A stretch of 64,000 nt of DNA from Bacillus sp. FJAT-18017 (GCF_001278805.1 NZ_CP012602.1:475001-539000); one strand, 5' to 3'. Positions 43,814 to 53,753 are shown, numbered from the stretch's first letter. Numbers and translations: made by a program. The notes: a model not told the origin generated them from the sequence alone.

Positions 43814-46318
43814 TTAAGCACCGTGGCAGTTCTTATATTTCTTGCCGCTTCCGCAGTAGCATGGGTCATTGCGCCCGATGTCAACCTGTTTAGTGACAGG
43901 CTTCTTCTTGCTGGCTTCCCCGTCTGCCTTTGGATTGACAGCAACGCCCTTGGCAACTTCCTGGCGCTCCAGGTTATTGCGGATTTCTGCCTTCATGATG
44001 TAACGGGCTGCTTCATCCTCGATTGAGACAACCATGTTCTCGAACATTGCATAGCCTTCATGCTGGTATTCGCGAAGCGGGTCGGTCTGAGCGTAGGCAC
44101 GAAGGTGAATGCCCTGGCGGAGCTGGTCCATCGCATCAATGTGGTCCATCCATTTTGAATCGACCGCACGAAGTACGATAACTTTTTCAAACTCACGCAT
44201 TTGCTCTGATGAAAGCACTTCTTCCTTCTCATTATAGCGCTCGATCACCTTGGCAAAGATGGTTTCCACCATCTCATCCTGGAACTTGCCCTTTAGGTCA
44301 TCAATTGTTATGTCGCCTTCACGAAGCAGGTTGGCATGTATCCAATCTACAAGCGCATCCAGGTTCCAATCCTCTTCATCCCCGCCGCGTGGCGCATGGG
44401 AATCCACTGCACGCTCGATTGACGATTTGATCATGTTTTCAACGATGCTGCGCAGGTTTTCGGCCTCAAGTACTTCATTACGCTGCTTGTAAATGATTTC
44501 ACGCTGCTGGCGCAATACATCATCGTATTGAAGGAGCTGCTTACGGGCGTCAAAGTTATTTCCTTCAACCCGTTTTTGAGCAGATTCTACCGCACGGGAC
44601 ACCATTTTGCTTTGAATCGGCTGGGAATCATCCATGCCAAGCCGTTCCATCATGGCCTTCATATTATCAGATCCAAAACGGCGCATTAGCTCGTCTTCCA
44701 TTGATAAATAGAACTGGGTAACACCCGGGTCTCCCTGACGGCCTGAACGTCCGCGTAGCTGGTTATCAATCCGGCGTGATTCGTGACGTTCTGTACCGAT
44801 AACGGCAAGACCCCCAACTTCCTTTACACCTTCGCCAAGTTTGATATCGGTACCGCGGCCTGCCATGTTTGTCGCGATTGTAACCGAGCCGCTTTGGCCG
44901 GCTTCAGCAATAATCTCTGCTTCACGTCCATGGTTTTTCGCATTCAGGACGTTGTGTTTGATCCCCTTTTTCTGCAGGTACTTAGAGATCAATTCCGAAG
45001 TTTCAATTGCAACCGTGCCAACTAGGACCGGCTGGCCTTTTTTATTGCGTTCGGCAATGTCCTCGACAACAGCACGGAACTTTCCGTCCATCGTAGCGTA
45101 AATTAAATCCGCACGGTCATCACGGACAATCGGACGGTTTGTTGGAATAACGACAACGTTCATGTTATAGATATTGCGGAATTCCTCTTCCTCGGTCTTA
45201 GCCGTACCTGTCATACCGGCAAGCTTTTCGTACATACGGAAGTAGTTCTGGAAGGTAATGGTCGCAAGAGTCATACTCTCGTTTTGAACTTCAAGACCTT
45301 CTTTCGCCTCGATAGCCTGGTGAAGGCCTTCGGAATAACGGCGGCCTTTCATCAAGCGGCCGGTGAACTGGTCAACAATAACGATTTCGCCGTCCTGGAC
45401 TACATAATCCACATCAAGATGCATCGAGACGTTTGCCTTTAATGCCTGATTGATATGGTGATTCAATGTTACATGATTGATATCGAAGAGATTTTCAATC
45501 CCAAAAGCTCGTTCTGATTTTGAAATCCCCTGCTCAGTCAGCATAACGCCTTTTGTTTTTTCGTCATACGTATAGTCTTCATCCTTGTTTAGCGTCCGTA
45601 CAAATGCATTCGCCTGGATGTAGAGAGAAGTCGACTTTTGAGCAGTTCCGGAAATAATAAGCGGAGTCCGCGCTTCATCAATTAAAATGGAGTCAACTTC
45701 GTCTATGACCGCATAAAAAAGTGGACGCTGAACCTTTTGTTCCTTATAAAGAACCATGTTGTCGCGAAGATAGTCAAAGCCGAATTCGTTATTCGTACCA
45801 TACGTGATATCAGCAGCGTATGCTTCCTGCTTTTCTTCTTTTGTCATGCTGTTCAGGTTCAGGCCTACAGAGAGACCCAGGAAATTGTAAAGCTGTCCCA
45901 TCTCGGTCGCATCCCGGCTCGCCAGGTATTCGTTCACCGTGATAACATGGACGCCCTTGCCGGAAATTGCATTTAAGTAAACCGGCATGGTTGCTGTCAA
46001 AGTCTTACCTTCACCAGTCTTCATTTCGGAAATGTTCCCTTCGTGCAGGGAAACACCGCCCATTAGCTGGACATGGTATGGATAAAGGCCGAGAACGCGC
46101 CTCGCCCCTTCACGGACAACCGCAAACGCCTCAACAAGCAGATCATCCAGCGATTCGCCATTTTGATAACGCTTTTTGAACTCCTCCGTCTTTTCGCGGA
46201 GCTGGTCATCAGTCAGCTTTTCCGTTTCGTCGGCAAGTGCCTCGATCCGGTCAGCAATTTTTGTAAGCTTCTTGATTTCGCGTTTGTTCATATCAAACAG
46301 TTTATTTAAGATGCCCAT
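43814..46318 (-). CDS. secA: Preprotein translocase ATPase SecA
   Basis: This 834-residue motor drives proteins through SecYEG. Walker A MKTGEGKT (about 100-107), [15 protein letters not shown], the SAT-like [18 protein letters not shown] and [13 protein letters not shown] are all present, and the C-terminal zinc tail [14 protein letters not shown] is intact. I start at ATG 46318, 7 bases after AAGGAG; the frame is open a further 29 codons without a ribosome site. The length matches Bacillus SecA (about 841). It lies on the minus strand, opposite to hpf and prfB, which is unusual. It has its own promoter and terminator. Confidence 0.97.
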   Translation of the reverse strand: MGILNKLFDMNKREIKKLTKIADRIEALADETEKLTDDQLREKTEEFKKRYQNGESLDDLLVEAFAVVREGARRVLGLYPYHVQLMGGVSLHEGNISEMKTGEGKTLTATMPVYLNAISGKGVHVITVNEYLASRDATEMGQLYNFLGLSVGLNLNSMTKEEKQEAYAADITYGTNNEFGFDYLRDNMVLYKEQKVQRPLFYAVIDEVDSILIDEARTPLIISGTAQKSTSLYIQANAFVRTLNKDEDYTYDEKTKGVMLTEQGISKSERAFGIENLFDINHVTLNHHINQALKANVSMHLDVDYVVQDGEIVIVDQFTGRLMKGRRYSEGLHQAIEAKEGLEVQNESMTLATITFQNYFRMYEKLAGMTGTAKTEEEEFRNIYNMNVVVIPTNRPIVRDDRADLIYATMDGKFRAVVEDIAERNKKGQPVLVGTVAIETSELISKYLQKKGIKHNVLNAKNHGREAEIIAEAGQSGSVTIATNMAGRGTDIKLGEGVKEVGGLAVIGTERHESRRIDNQLRGRSGRQGDPGVTQFYLSMEDELMRRFGSDNMKAMMERLGMDDSQPIQSKMVSRAVESAQKRVEGNNFDARKQLLQYDDVLRQQREIIYKQRNEVLEAENLRSIVENMIKSSIERAVDSHAPRGGDEEDWNLDALVDWIHANLLREGDITIDDLKGKFQDEMVETIFAKVIERYNEKEEVLSSEQMREFEKVIVLRAVDSKWMDHIDAMDQLRQGIHLRAYAQTDPLREYQHEGYAMFENMVVSIEDEAARYIMKAEIRNNLERQEVAKGVAVNPKADGEASKKKPVTKQVDIGRNDPCYCGSGKKYKNCHGA

Positions 46319-46741
46319 CATTACGCTCCTTCTATATATACATTCCAATCCATAAGAAAAAAATTCGTTATCTTCTAGTAAATTCCTGTAAAAACATTTC
46401 GGCAATTTCTTTTACCATCTTACCACTTCAGCCAAGCAGTGACAACCGAAGGCATACTGATTCGGACGTCTCGAAAATAATGTAAACAGATGAAAATTAA
46501 GTCATTATCCCACTTAAGCTTAGCCACCTTCAATCAGTTGTTTCACGTTTTGCCACAACTGTGAAGAGAAGGGCTGCTGGAAGTTGAATATAGTTTAAAA
46601 GGAATAAATATACTCTCTTGTAAGTTTAAAAACTAGTAAAAGAACTAATTGCTCATTTTTTCACATAGTCCTTTATAAAGTAAGATAGTAAGCTATACTA
46701 ATTATAAAGGATAAATATTCCACATGGAAAGAGTGAGTTAC
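46319..46741. other. Divergent region between secA and the cytochrome relic
   Basis: The left part holds the secA promoter and ribosome site. The rest (46450-46735) is AT-rich and has no open frame worth calling. A GGAAAGAG-type ribosome site of the relic remains at about 46727. Confidence 0.4.
46417..46445 (-). promoter_or_regulatory. Sigma-A promoter of secA
   Basis: On the minus strand, TTGTCA (46445-46440), a 17-base spacer and TAAGAT (46422-46417) lie about 100 bases before the secA start. Confidence 0.65.
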
Positions 46742-47106
46742 GTGTCTCTGTGGGGGAAGAAAGGAACAGGCAGCCATGAACCCGGCACAAGAGAAAAGAT
46801 AATTAGTCCTATAATAAGGCTATGGAGAAAATTGAAAGCAATTGATTGGAAAAATCCAGTCAACCGTTGGAAGCTTGGTTTTATTGCATTGCTTACGGTA
46901 ACAATTGGAGCGAGTGCTTTTGTCGGGATTCTGAGTTTTACCAATTCACCATCATATGGCTGACAAAACACGCAGGTTTGCCTTTAGGCCGGTTGGCATG
47001 GCAGAAGAATATACAAAGTGGATCAAACACCGGTATTACGTGCCATTCTGGCGTAGCCCATCCAGCTGTTTGGACAATTTGCTCAGGCATTCAAGAATGT
47101 TAAAAA
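46742..47106 (+). pseudogene. Decayed relic of a NapC/NirT-type multiheme cytochrome
   Basis: The first 74 codons from GTG 46742 closely match the start of the intact decaheme gene at 47564: short basic leader, LWRKLKAIDWKNPVNRWKLGF, one membrane span, then FTNSPS. A stop follows at once. Past the stop, in another frame, GITCHSGVAHPAVW (47025-47066) matches the heme-4 region CITCHAGVAHG of the intact gene, with the first Cys codon TGT changed to GGT. Most of the heme domain is lost. It is probably a broken tandem duplicate; a tiny anchored peptide might still be made from the first frame. Confidence 0.75.
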
Positions 47107-47138
47107 GCGGCAATAAGGAACTCTTTTTACGAATTATT

Positions 47139-47178
47139 AAGGTAATGGCTCTAAGTGTTTAGCCATTACCTTTTTTAA
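47139..47178 (+). terminator. Rho-independent terminator after the relic
   Basis: AAGGTAATGGCT and AGCCATTACCTT arms are followed by TTTTTAATTT. Confidence 0.85.
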
Positions 47179-47369
47179 TTTGTTCATAATTTCTTCATAA
47201 CTTCCCCACAAATAAAACATAAATTAAACATAATTTCTTCATGAGGCTTTGTCTTCGACAGTTTGAAACACCATACATATTTATGAATAAAACAGGTAGT
47301 TTTATAGTTTATTTATAAATAAATATACAATAGAAATTATATTTATAAAATACAAAAACCTTTCTACTA

Positions 47370-47378
47370 TGTGTGAAT
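47370..47378 (+). promoter_or_regulatory. ResD-like box (8 of 9)
   Basis: TGTGTGAAT differs at one position from the ResD recognition word TTTGTGAAT as I recall it. It lies about 190 bases before the first cytochrome gene. Confidence 0.35.
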
Positions 47379-47456
47379 TGTTAACTGAAGTGTTGATTTA
47401 ACAAGGTTTTTAAAAGGAACTTATAGAAAGGTACAAACGACAAGGTTCGTAAATTT

Positions 47457-47465
47457 ATTCACAAA
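47457..47465 (-). promoter_or_regulatory. ResD-like box (exact) before the cytochrome promoter
   Basis: ATTCACAAA on the plus strand is the complement of TTTGTGAAT, an exact match to the ResD word as I recall it. Its centre lies about 45 bases before the likely transcription start of the cytochrome operon, a usual activator position. Confidence 0.45.
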
Positions 47466-47472
47466 TTGTACA

Positions 47473-47500
47473 TTGGAAAATAACCTTGGAATGTTAGATA
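47473..47500 (+). promoter_or_regulatory. Candidate promoter of the cytochrome operon
   Basis: TTGGAA (47473-47478), a 16-base spacer and TAGATA (47495-47500). Both boxes are imperfect, which would fit need for an activator. Confidence 0.4.
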
Positions 47501-47563
47501 CTACCATTAGAGGTTAATTAAAATATAAAAAAAGCAGATTTCAAACAGAAAGGGTGAAACAGC

Positions 47564-48976
47564 GTGGCCTTTTGGAGGAAATCCAAAAATACAGAGACAA
47601 TTAGCCCTGAGACAGAGACAAGGGAAGGTAAAAAGAAAGTTGGCCTTATACGCGGACTTTGGAGGAAATTCAAAAATATAGACTGGAAGAACCCGGTCAA
47701 TAAGTGGAAACTCGGTTTTGTCCTTATGTTTGCTTTAATAGCAATGAGTGGGACTGTTTACGGAGCAATCGCTTTTACATCGAATCCGAGCTTTTGCGCC
47801 AGCTGCCATGAAATGGCCCCAGAATACCAAACATTCAAGGCAAGCGCCCACAGTGAAATCAAATGTACACAGTGCCACATTGAACCGGGTGCGAAGAACA
47901 TGGTCCTGCACAAGATCGAATCAATGAAAGAAGTGTATTACCATGTGGTTGGCCCGCCAGATCCCATTGTACAAACCGTACCAGTCATGAAAGTCAACTG
48001 CGGCCAGTGTCACTCGGATAATCGCCTTGTTACTGCAACAGGCGACTTGAAAGTAAATCATAAAGGACACGTCAAAGAAGGTGTCCCTTGTATCACCTGC
48101 CATGCTGGTGTTGCGCACGGAAAAGTCGTAGACCGTGGAATCAACGGATCTGAAACATATGATTTTTGGACAGAGGAAAATGTCGATAAGCTCATGACAA
48201 AGGAATATATCAATCCGAATATGGGAACGTGTATCGATTGCCATGACAAAGTGAACAAAGGCCAAAAACCTTGGGAAAATATAGCCTACAGCCTTCCAGT
48301 GAACACTCATGGAACCAATGCAGATAAAGAGGGCGGCCACGGAGCTGAAACAGCTGTAGCAACAGAAAAAGGCCATGGAGAGGAAGCAGGAGCGGAGCCC
48401 CACGAAGCGTCTGTGAGCGGAATCCAAGGTGCCCATGAAACTGAAAAGAAAACCCAGGATATCATCCTTCAAGCCCTTGGAAAACAAAAGAAAGATGTAA
48501 AACTTTCAATGGAATGCTTCACATGCCATAAGGAAATCGCCGTACCGAAGAACCACGACAGCAAAAATTGGGATCAAAGCCACGGTGGTACAGCCTTAAA
48601 AGAACTGAATAACTGTATCAATTGCCACCAGGATTCAAAATGGATTCGGGATATTGCCAAGCAGGACATTAAGACTCTTATTAATGACCATGGCAAAGAA
48701 GACAAATACGTACCAAATATTAAAACGGTTAAGGATGAATCTCGTGAAAGTGCTTTCTGCTCGACCTGCCATGCCGAGCGTCCAGCCGGTCACGTTGATA
48801 GTGACACATGGCTTACAAAGCATGCATCGAAAGCACAATCGAAGGAAGATAAAGCATCATGTTACGTCTGCCATGACAAGGAAAAGCCTGAAGATATAAC
48901 GAAATCGACAGCCCCAACTGATGTATACTGCCAGTACTGCCACAGAACTGGATTCAAGGATGAAAAAGGCGCGTAA
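47564..48976 (+). CDS. Membrane-anchored decaheme c-type cytochrome (NapC/NirT-type N-terminus)
   Basis: The 470-residue protein has a basic cytosolic leader, one membrane span (about 50-70) and an outside domain with ten CxxCH motifs: CASCH, CTQCH, CGQCH, CITCH, CIDCH, CFTCH, CINCH, CSTCH, CYVCH, CQYCH. The first two, in SFCASCHEM...IKCTQCHIEPG, are in the NapC/NirT arrangement, so it can be expected to take electrons from menaquinol. A His/Glu/Ala-rich linker (about 250-300) parts hemes 5 and 6. The start is GTG 47564, with AAAGGGTG 8 bases upstream. It heads the operon and has a frameshifted paralogue at 56244-57564 and a relic at 46742. Confidence 0.92.
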   Translation: MAFWRKSKNTETISPETETREGKKKVGLIRGLWRKFKNIDWKNPVNKWKLGFVLMFALIAMSGTVYGAIAFTSNPSFCASCHEMAPEYQTFKASAHSEIKCTQCHIEPGAKNMVLHKIESMKEVYYHVVGPPDPIVQTVPVMKVNCGQCHSDNRLVTATGDLKVNHKGHVKEGVPCITCHAGVAHGKVVDRGINGSETYDFWTEENVDKLMTKEYINPNMGTCIDCHDKVNKGQKPWENIAYSLPVNTHGTNADKEGGHGAETAVATEKGHGEEAGAEPHEASVSGIQGAHETEKKTQDIILQALGKQKKDVKLSMECFTCHKEIAVPKNHDSKNWDQSHGGTALKELNNCINCHQDSKWIRDIAKQDIKTLINDHGKEDKYVPNIKTVKDESRESAFCSTCHAERPAGHVDSDTWLTKHASKAQSKEDKASCYVCHDKEKPEDITKSTAPTDVYCQYCHRTGFKDEKGA

Positions 48977-49005
48977 CCATAAACTGCAACTGGAGGGACA
49001 GTCTT

Positions 49006-50181
49006 ATGGAAGAAGAACAAAAAGATCAGCAGACCGAACTTCCGGCCCCTCCTCGTTTACGCAATACGATTTTTAAAATCATGACTCTTACATTGTTGTT
49101 TCTAGTCCTATTCTTTTCAATAGGATTTGTAGGGCTAGAAGCAACATCAAGCTCTGAATTCTGCTCATCCTGCCATGAAATGAAGCCGGAGTACTACACG
49201 TGGAAAGCATCCTCCCACGGTGAAGTAGATTGCGTGAACTGCCATATCGAACCTGGGGTCGAGAATTTAGCAAAAGCAAAGGGCAACGGAATCGTTGAAC
49301 TATACAAAAAACAGACACAAACCTATACCGCACCGATTCAAATGCCTAAGGATATACCAGACAGTGCTTGTGAAAAATGTCACAATATGAACTCGCGACA
49401 AGTTACTCCATCGGGTGATTTGATCATCCCCCATGACAAGCATACGGAGAAAGATATTGAATGTGTACAGTGTCATAGTGGAATCGCACATGGAAAAATT
49501 GCAGAGAGAAAAGTAACCTTTAAAACCGATTATGAAAAATGGGATATCGAACTTGGTACTGCAATGATGAGTGACAAGAAATTCACCAATCCTAAAATGG
49601 AAAAATGCATGGATTGCCATATTGCAAGGAAAGTGACTACAGAATGCAGCGCCTGTCATACAACAAACATGTATCCAGAAAGCCACAAAAGAGACGAATT
49701 TAAGACTGAAACTCATGGTACTCTAGCTGGCAAAGAGATAAAAGAATGTAACGAATGCCATAAATATATGTCCGATAAAGAAACAACTTTGTTTAACGAT
49801 GAACCAGCACATAAACAGTTTTTAAAGACAAAAAAGATAGAAACAAAAAAGGTTAATACCCATGAGTATGCAAAGGAAAATACGTTTTGTAAGGATTGCC
49901 ATACTCAAAGGCCAGCTAGTCATATAAAGGGTTTTATAAAAAGCCATGGAACCTTTGCTAAGAATGATGATTCCAAATGCCAGGCATGTCATGATTTGCA
50001 AAAAACAGGTCTTAACAAAATCTCAAATGTAACCTGTAACAGCTGCCATCCAAGCAGCCATGCAAATAAAGAATGGAGAAAAACCCATCCAGTTGAAGTC
50101 CCAAAAGGAGCTAAAGTAACAAAAACCTGTTACCAATGTCACAATGAACAAAAATGCCAATCTTGTCACAAAGAAGATTAA
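49006..50181 (+). CDS. Membrane-anchored dodecaheme c-type cytochrome (NapC/NirT-type N-terminus)
   Basis: The 391-residue protein has one N-terminal membrane span (about 22-45) and an outside domain with twelve CxxCH motifs: CSSCH, CVNCH, CEKCH, CVQCH, CMDCH, CSACH, CNECH, CKDCH, CQACH, CNSCH, CYQCH, CQSCH. EFCSSCHEMKPEY and NCHIEPG match the start of the decaheme protein, and CVQCHSGIAHG matches its heme 4, so the two are related. The C-terminus is packed with hemes (the last three within about 50 residues). It lies 29 bases after the decaheme gene, with GGAGGG before the ATG. It is probably the next electron carrier in line. Confidence 0.92.
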   Translation: MEEEQKDQQTELPAPPRLRNTIFKIMTLTLLFLVLFFSIGFVGLEATSSSEFCSSCHEMKPEYYTWKASSHGEVDCVNCHIEPGVENLAKAKGNGIVELYKKQTQTYTAPIQMPKDIPDSACEKCHNMNSRQVTPSGDLIIPHDKHTEKDIECVQCHSGIAHGKIAERKVTFKTDYEKWDIELGTAMMSDKKFTNPKMEKCMDCHIARKVTTECSACHTTNMYPESHKRDEFKTETHGTLAGKEIKECNECHKYMSDKETTLFNDEPAHKQFLKTKKIETKKVNTHEYAKENTFCKDCHTQRPASHIKGFIKSHGTFAKNDDSKCQACHDLQKTGLNKISNVTCNSCHPSSHANKEWRKTHPVEVPKGAKVTKTCYQCHNEQKCQSCHKED

Positions 50182-50205
50182 GTAATAATTGTAGGAGGGT
50201 TTCGT

Positions 50206-50880
50206 ATGCAAGCAGAGGAACAGCTTCAAGCCCAAGAACCTAAAAAAATTAAAAATGAAAAGTTCACCTGGTGGCAGTCAACTTTACTGTTGGTTGGAAC
50301 TCTAATCATTTGTTTAGCAGCTGGATATTTTATTAGCGATAAATATCTTTGGGAGAACACTGATTCAGAACAAATTGCTGAGCAAATAAAGTTTTATAAA
50401 GAACAGGTAAAGCAAAGCCCTAATGATCCCAAAAATAGAACTCAATTAGGCTATGCATACTTCCTTGATAAAAACTATGATGAAGCAATAAAGCAATATA
50501 AAACTGCCATATCCCTTGATAAAAATTATTTTGATGGCTATTTGAATTTAAGTATTGTTTACGACAAACAAGGAAAGAAAGACGAGGCACTTAAAAACGC
50601 TATTAAAGCAACCGAAACTTCTCCTCGGGACTACAAGGGCCATTTAATGAAGGGGAAAAGTTATCGCAAACTTAAAATGTATGATGAAGCAAACCAAGCT
50701 TTAGCGGAAGCTGACAAACTAAACCTGGGAAACGTCGATACGATCTATGAAATTGGATTGGTAGCGGAAGATCAAGGTAAGAAAAAGGAAGCAGAGTCAA
50801 TCTATAAAGAAGCACTAGCCTATGATCCTACGTTTAAGCCAGCATTGACAGCACTTGATCGGATATCATCCAAGGACTAA
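50206..50880 (+). CDS. Membrane-anchored TPR protein
   Basis: The 224-residue protein has a short N-terminal leader, one membrane span (about 25-45), then at least three TPR units (about 75-210: AYFLDKNYDEAIKQYKTAI, LSIVYDKQGKKDEALKNAI and others). TPR proteins hold other proteins together; a role in cytochrome assembly (compare the TPR part of CcmH/NrfG-type factors) or docking is likely from the context. It has no heme motif. It lies 24 bases after the dodecaheme gene, with TAGGAGGG upstream, clearly in the same operon. Confidence 0.82.
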   Translation: MQAEEQLQAQEPKKIKNEKFTWWQSTLLLVGTLIICLAAGYFISDKYLWENTDSEQIAEQIKFYKEQVKQSPNDPKNRTQLGYAYFLDKNYDEAIKQYKTAISLDKNYFDGYLNLSIVYDKQGKKDEALKNAIKATETSPRDYKGHLMKGKSYRKLKMYDEANQALAEADKLNLGNVDTIYEIGLVAEDQGKKKEAESIYKEALAYDPTFKPALTALDRISSKD

Positions 50881-50908
50881 GACTAGATTGTAAAAGGAGT
50901 TGACTGAT

Positions 50909-51877
50909 GTGAAAAGAAAAACGGTTTATATATGGATGAGTGTCATAGCGACTTTGTCTATAGGCTTATTTGCGGCTATATACTTCCTGAATTTAGGGGA
51001 AGAGGCTGATAAAATGGCCAATACTGTTACAGGCGGACCGCCCAATTTCAATTATTTTGTGCAAGGAGATTTTAGTACGCCTCTAGATAAACCAATGGAT
51101 GTTACCAAAATTGGTGAGTTTATATATGTAACTGATACAAACAATAAGCAAGTTCAAGCCTTTGATTCTTCAGGTACCCCAATTTTTAAGTTTGGAAAAG
51201 AAGGAGAGGGAAAGGGCGAATTTAAATTCCCTTATGGAATCGCAGGTGACAAGGCTGGAAATGTGTATGTCGCCGACTTGTTTAATGGGAAAATATCCAT
51301 TTTTGATAGTAAGGGCAAGTTCCTCCGTTATTTTGAGGAAAAAGGGAGCTCAAAGCCATCAATAAAAAGCCCAGCTGGAATTAGGATATTTGGTAACAAA
51401 CTTTATATGACTGATATTGAAAACAAGAAAGTTATGGTCTTCGATTTAGACGGTACCAAGAAGCTTGAAATAACCACTGCCACCAGTAAAGAGGACTTAC
51501 TAAATGCTCCCAATGCTGTAACGGTTGATAAGGATGAGAATATTTATGTTGCTGATTCAGGTAATCAAAGAGTTGTAGTTTACGATAAGGAAGGAAAATA
51601 CAAGCGCAGTCTAAATGGAAGTAAAGATGGCAAAGGAGAGGCTAAATTTGTAAATCCAAGAGGCTTGGCTGTGGATTCTGATGGAACCCTTTACATGATT
51701 GATAACATGACCCACTTTGTACATGGGTTTAATGACAAAGGTGAACAAGTTTATCAATTTGGCGGCCTTGGTTCCGAAAATGACCAATTCTTCCTCCCTA
51801 ATGGATTGTTCATTGATGAAAAAAGCCAGCTTTATATAACCGATACTTTTAATCAAAGGATAGCAGTTTACTTTTAA
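50909..51877 (+). CDS. Membrane-anchored NHL-repeat beta-propeller protein
   Basis: The 322-residue protein has one N-terminal membrane span (about 6-26), then about six NHL repeats forming a beta-propeller (DVTKIGEFIYVTDTNNKQVQ, GDKAGNVYVADLFNGKI, DKDENIYVADSGNQRV, DEKSQLYITDTFNQRI and others). The domain would lie outside the membrane. NHL propellers bind partners; here the cytochromes are the obvious candidates. I start at GTG 50909, 9 bases after AAGGAG; TTG 50900 is too close. It is 28 bases after the TPR gene. No heme motif or catalytic residue was seen. Confidence 0.86.
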   Translation: MKRKTVYIWMSVIATLSIGLFAAIYFLNLGEEADKMANTVTGGPPNFNYFVQGDFSTPLDKPMDVTKIGEFIYVTDTNNKQVQAFDSSGTPIFKFGKEGEGKGEFKFPYGIAGDKAGNVYVADLFNGKISIFDSKGKFLRYFEEKGSSKPSIKSPAGIRIFGNKLYMTDIENKKVMVFDLDGTKKLEITTATSKEDLLNAPNAVTVDKDENIYVADSGNQRVVVYDKEGKYKRSLNGSKDGKGEAKFVNPRGLAVDSDGTLYMIDNMTHFVHGFNDKGEQVYQFGGLGSENDQFFLPNGLFIDEKSQLYITDTFNQRIAVYF

Positions 51878-51974
51878 AATCACATTGCATTTAAGGGGGT
51901 GGTGCGGAGCTAAGAAGTAATAAAGTTTAATAGTAACTGGCTTTAAAAGAGAAAAACAGGGAGGTTTTTTAGAG

Positions 51975-53753
51975 ATGAGTAAGGCGAAATTTAGTTTCTC
52001 AATGCTTTTTGCTCTTCTGCTGGTTGGTATGCTGGCAACTGGAGCTTTTGCAAAAAGCCCATTCGGCTTTGAAGCAGTGCAAAATGCAGACACAACATTT
52101 ACCGTAAAATTTAAAGCTCTATCTACTGATAAAGCTGGTACATCTTTTAAAGTAACAGTAAGAGATGCAGGGAATGCTGAAGTTGGAACACCGCAAGAAT
52201 TTACAACTACAGTTGATGGAAATACAGAAGAATTCACTTATACTACTTCTGCTTTAACAGAAGGAGCAAGATACACAGCTGAACTTGTTTATACAACCAA
52301 ACCAACTGTTGTAGTTGCTAGTACATCAGTTCTTGTTGGTGAATATAGTAATGCCATTATTGACACAAGTGAAGTTGACCACAGCACAAACCTGATGAAC
52401 GCCAACGAAACTGGATTCGAAGGCCTAAGCAAAAAAAGATCTGGCCAAAAGATGCACGGTTCTTATCAAAACAACACAAACTCCTGTGCAAGTTGTCACC
52501 AAACTCACACAGGCGAAGACCATTATCTGTTGTTCAGGGATGGAACATATAGCACTTGCGCGGCATGCCATGACGGTACAATGGGTGCGAAATCCGTATT
52601 TGGTGCACCAACAAATGCAGGTACATTTGGCGGCTCTCATGCCAACAATATGTCAGTCCACTTATCCGATGGTTCAGTAGATATTAAAGCAGCACCAGGT
52701 GGGAACCATGCTGACACTGGCAAATGGGCTGAAGAGTTCACTTGCGCTAGCTGCCACAATCCCCACGGATCTGACAGTACACGCTTACTGAAAGCTGACC
52801 CTGCGGGCTGGATTAAAACTGAGAATACTATTACTGCTGGGCAAACAAACGGCGGTATGAAATTTAGTAATAAAACTGTATATGCAAAAGCATCAATTCC
52901 TGCTACCAATGTTGGAGACTACATCCTTGTAAAGGAAACCGGTGTAACTCAAGCAACTATTGATGGAAATGTCTTCTACACAAGGGCTGCTGTTCCTGCA
53001 GGTTCTGATATAATCTCTACTTACAAATGGGATTATAAAGGTAAGAAGTACATTGCAGACTCCTCGCTGTGGATGCGTTCTGATGGCGGCAGACCTGCTG
53101 TTGAAACCCAATTAAAAGCGGCTGGGGTAGCTAAACCAGCAACTGCGAACTTTGTAATCGTTTGGAAGGATGGATTTGCATATAGCAAACCGTTGACAGA
53201 AGGCGGTACTGACACTACTGTTTCTTCGATTGATACTGCAACATATTTAATTGGATCGGCTGTCGATAAAGTAACAAATAACTATGACTTCTTTGATAGC
53301 GCAGCTCCTACTTATGTTAAAGACAGTGGCGTTCAAATGAGCAAATTCTGTGCATCCTGCCACACAGATTATCTGTCTGCTACCTATGCGAATGCTGATA
53401 CTGGCGTATTCACAGACGCTCACCGTCACCAAACAGACACTGACAGGCTTACTTGTGTACGCTGCCACTTTGCACACGGAACAGATGCTACAATCATGAA
53501 AGATTCCTTAGATCGTGGCCTTACTGAGCTTACTGCAGTTGGAGCACCTTTTGATCCAGCAAAATATGCCGGTGATACAACTGCTGCTAAGACTGCTGCT
53601 ACAGATTATCTGAAAGATCCTAACCCATCATCTGCTTTGAAGCGTTATACGGGCATGTCAGTATGTTTCGGCTGCCATGATGGATCTATTGCTAGTGATG
53701 ACACTACCTGGAGTAACTACAACTCATTACAACCAGGGGTATATAAGCCTTAA
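51975..53753 (+). CDS. Secreted hexaheme c-type cytochrome with doubled CXXCH motifs
   Basis: The 592-residue protein has a clear signal peptide (about 1-26, GAFA-K) and no other membrane span, so it should be released or wall-held. A beta-rich N-terminal part (about 30-125) is followed by six CxxCH motifs: CASCH, CAACH, CASCH, then about 180 residues of insert, CASCH, CVRCH, CFGCH. Spacing and words such as CHQTHTG, CHDGTMG and CHNPHGSD fit the doubled-CXXCH family. More than six non-motif His residues lie nearby, enough for bis-His ligation. It lies 97 bases after the NHL gene, with AGGGAGG before the ATG, and a terminator follows. Confidence 0.9.
   Translation: MSKAKFSFSMLFALLLVGMLATGAFAKSPFGFEAVQNADTTFTVKFKALSTDKAGTSFKVTVRDAGNAEVGTPQEFTTTVDGNTEEFTYTTSALTEGARYTAELVYTTKPTVVVASTSVLVGEYSNAIIDTSEVDHSTNLMNANETGFEGLSKKRSGQKMHGSYQNNTNSCASCHQTHTGEDHYLLFRDGTYSTCAACHDGTMGAKSVFGAPTNAGTFGGSHANNMSVHLSDGSVDIKAAPGGNHADTGKWAEEFTCASCHNPHGSDSTRLLKADPAGWIKTENTITAGQTNGGMKFSNKTVYAKASIPATNVGDYILVKETGVTQATIDGNVFYTRAAVPAGSDIISTYKWDYKGKKYIADSSLWMRSDGGRPAVETQLKAAGVAKPATANFVIVWKDGFAYSKPLTEGGTDTTVSSIDTATYLIGSAVDKVTNNYDFFDSAAPTYVKDSGVQMSKFCASCHTDYLSATYANADTGVFTDAHRHQTDTDRLTCVRCHFAHGTDATIMKDSLDRGLTELTAVGAPFDPAKYAGDTTAAKTAATDYLKDPNPSSALKRYTGMSVCFGCHDGSIASDDTTWSNYNSLQPGVYKP

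Larger units (their letters stand above)
47107..47563. other. Regulatory region before the cytochrome operon
   Basis: After the terminator, this is an AT-rich tract with repeated TTCATAA/AACATAA words (47184-47240), then two ResD-like boxes (47370 and 47457) and a plausible promoter (47473-47500). No gene was seen. Confidence 0.5.

Noticed and set aside
43706..44026. 106-residue plus-strand open frame overlapping secA
   Set aside because: It crosses the hpf and secA terminators and then runs antisense to the end of secA.
46319..46405. 29-residue N-terminal extension of SecA
   Set aside because: The frame is open, but the ribosome site and family alignment place the start at 46318.
46846..47103. 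85-residue open frame containing GITCHSGVAHP
   Set aside because: It is the second frame of the cytochrome relic, not a separate gene; it has no ribosome site and its heme motif is broken.
51878..51974. Possible riboswitch in the leader of the hexaheme gene
   Set aside because: The GGTGGTGCGGAGC word looked structured, but no known riboswitch core or conserved pairing could be traced in under 100 bases.
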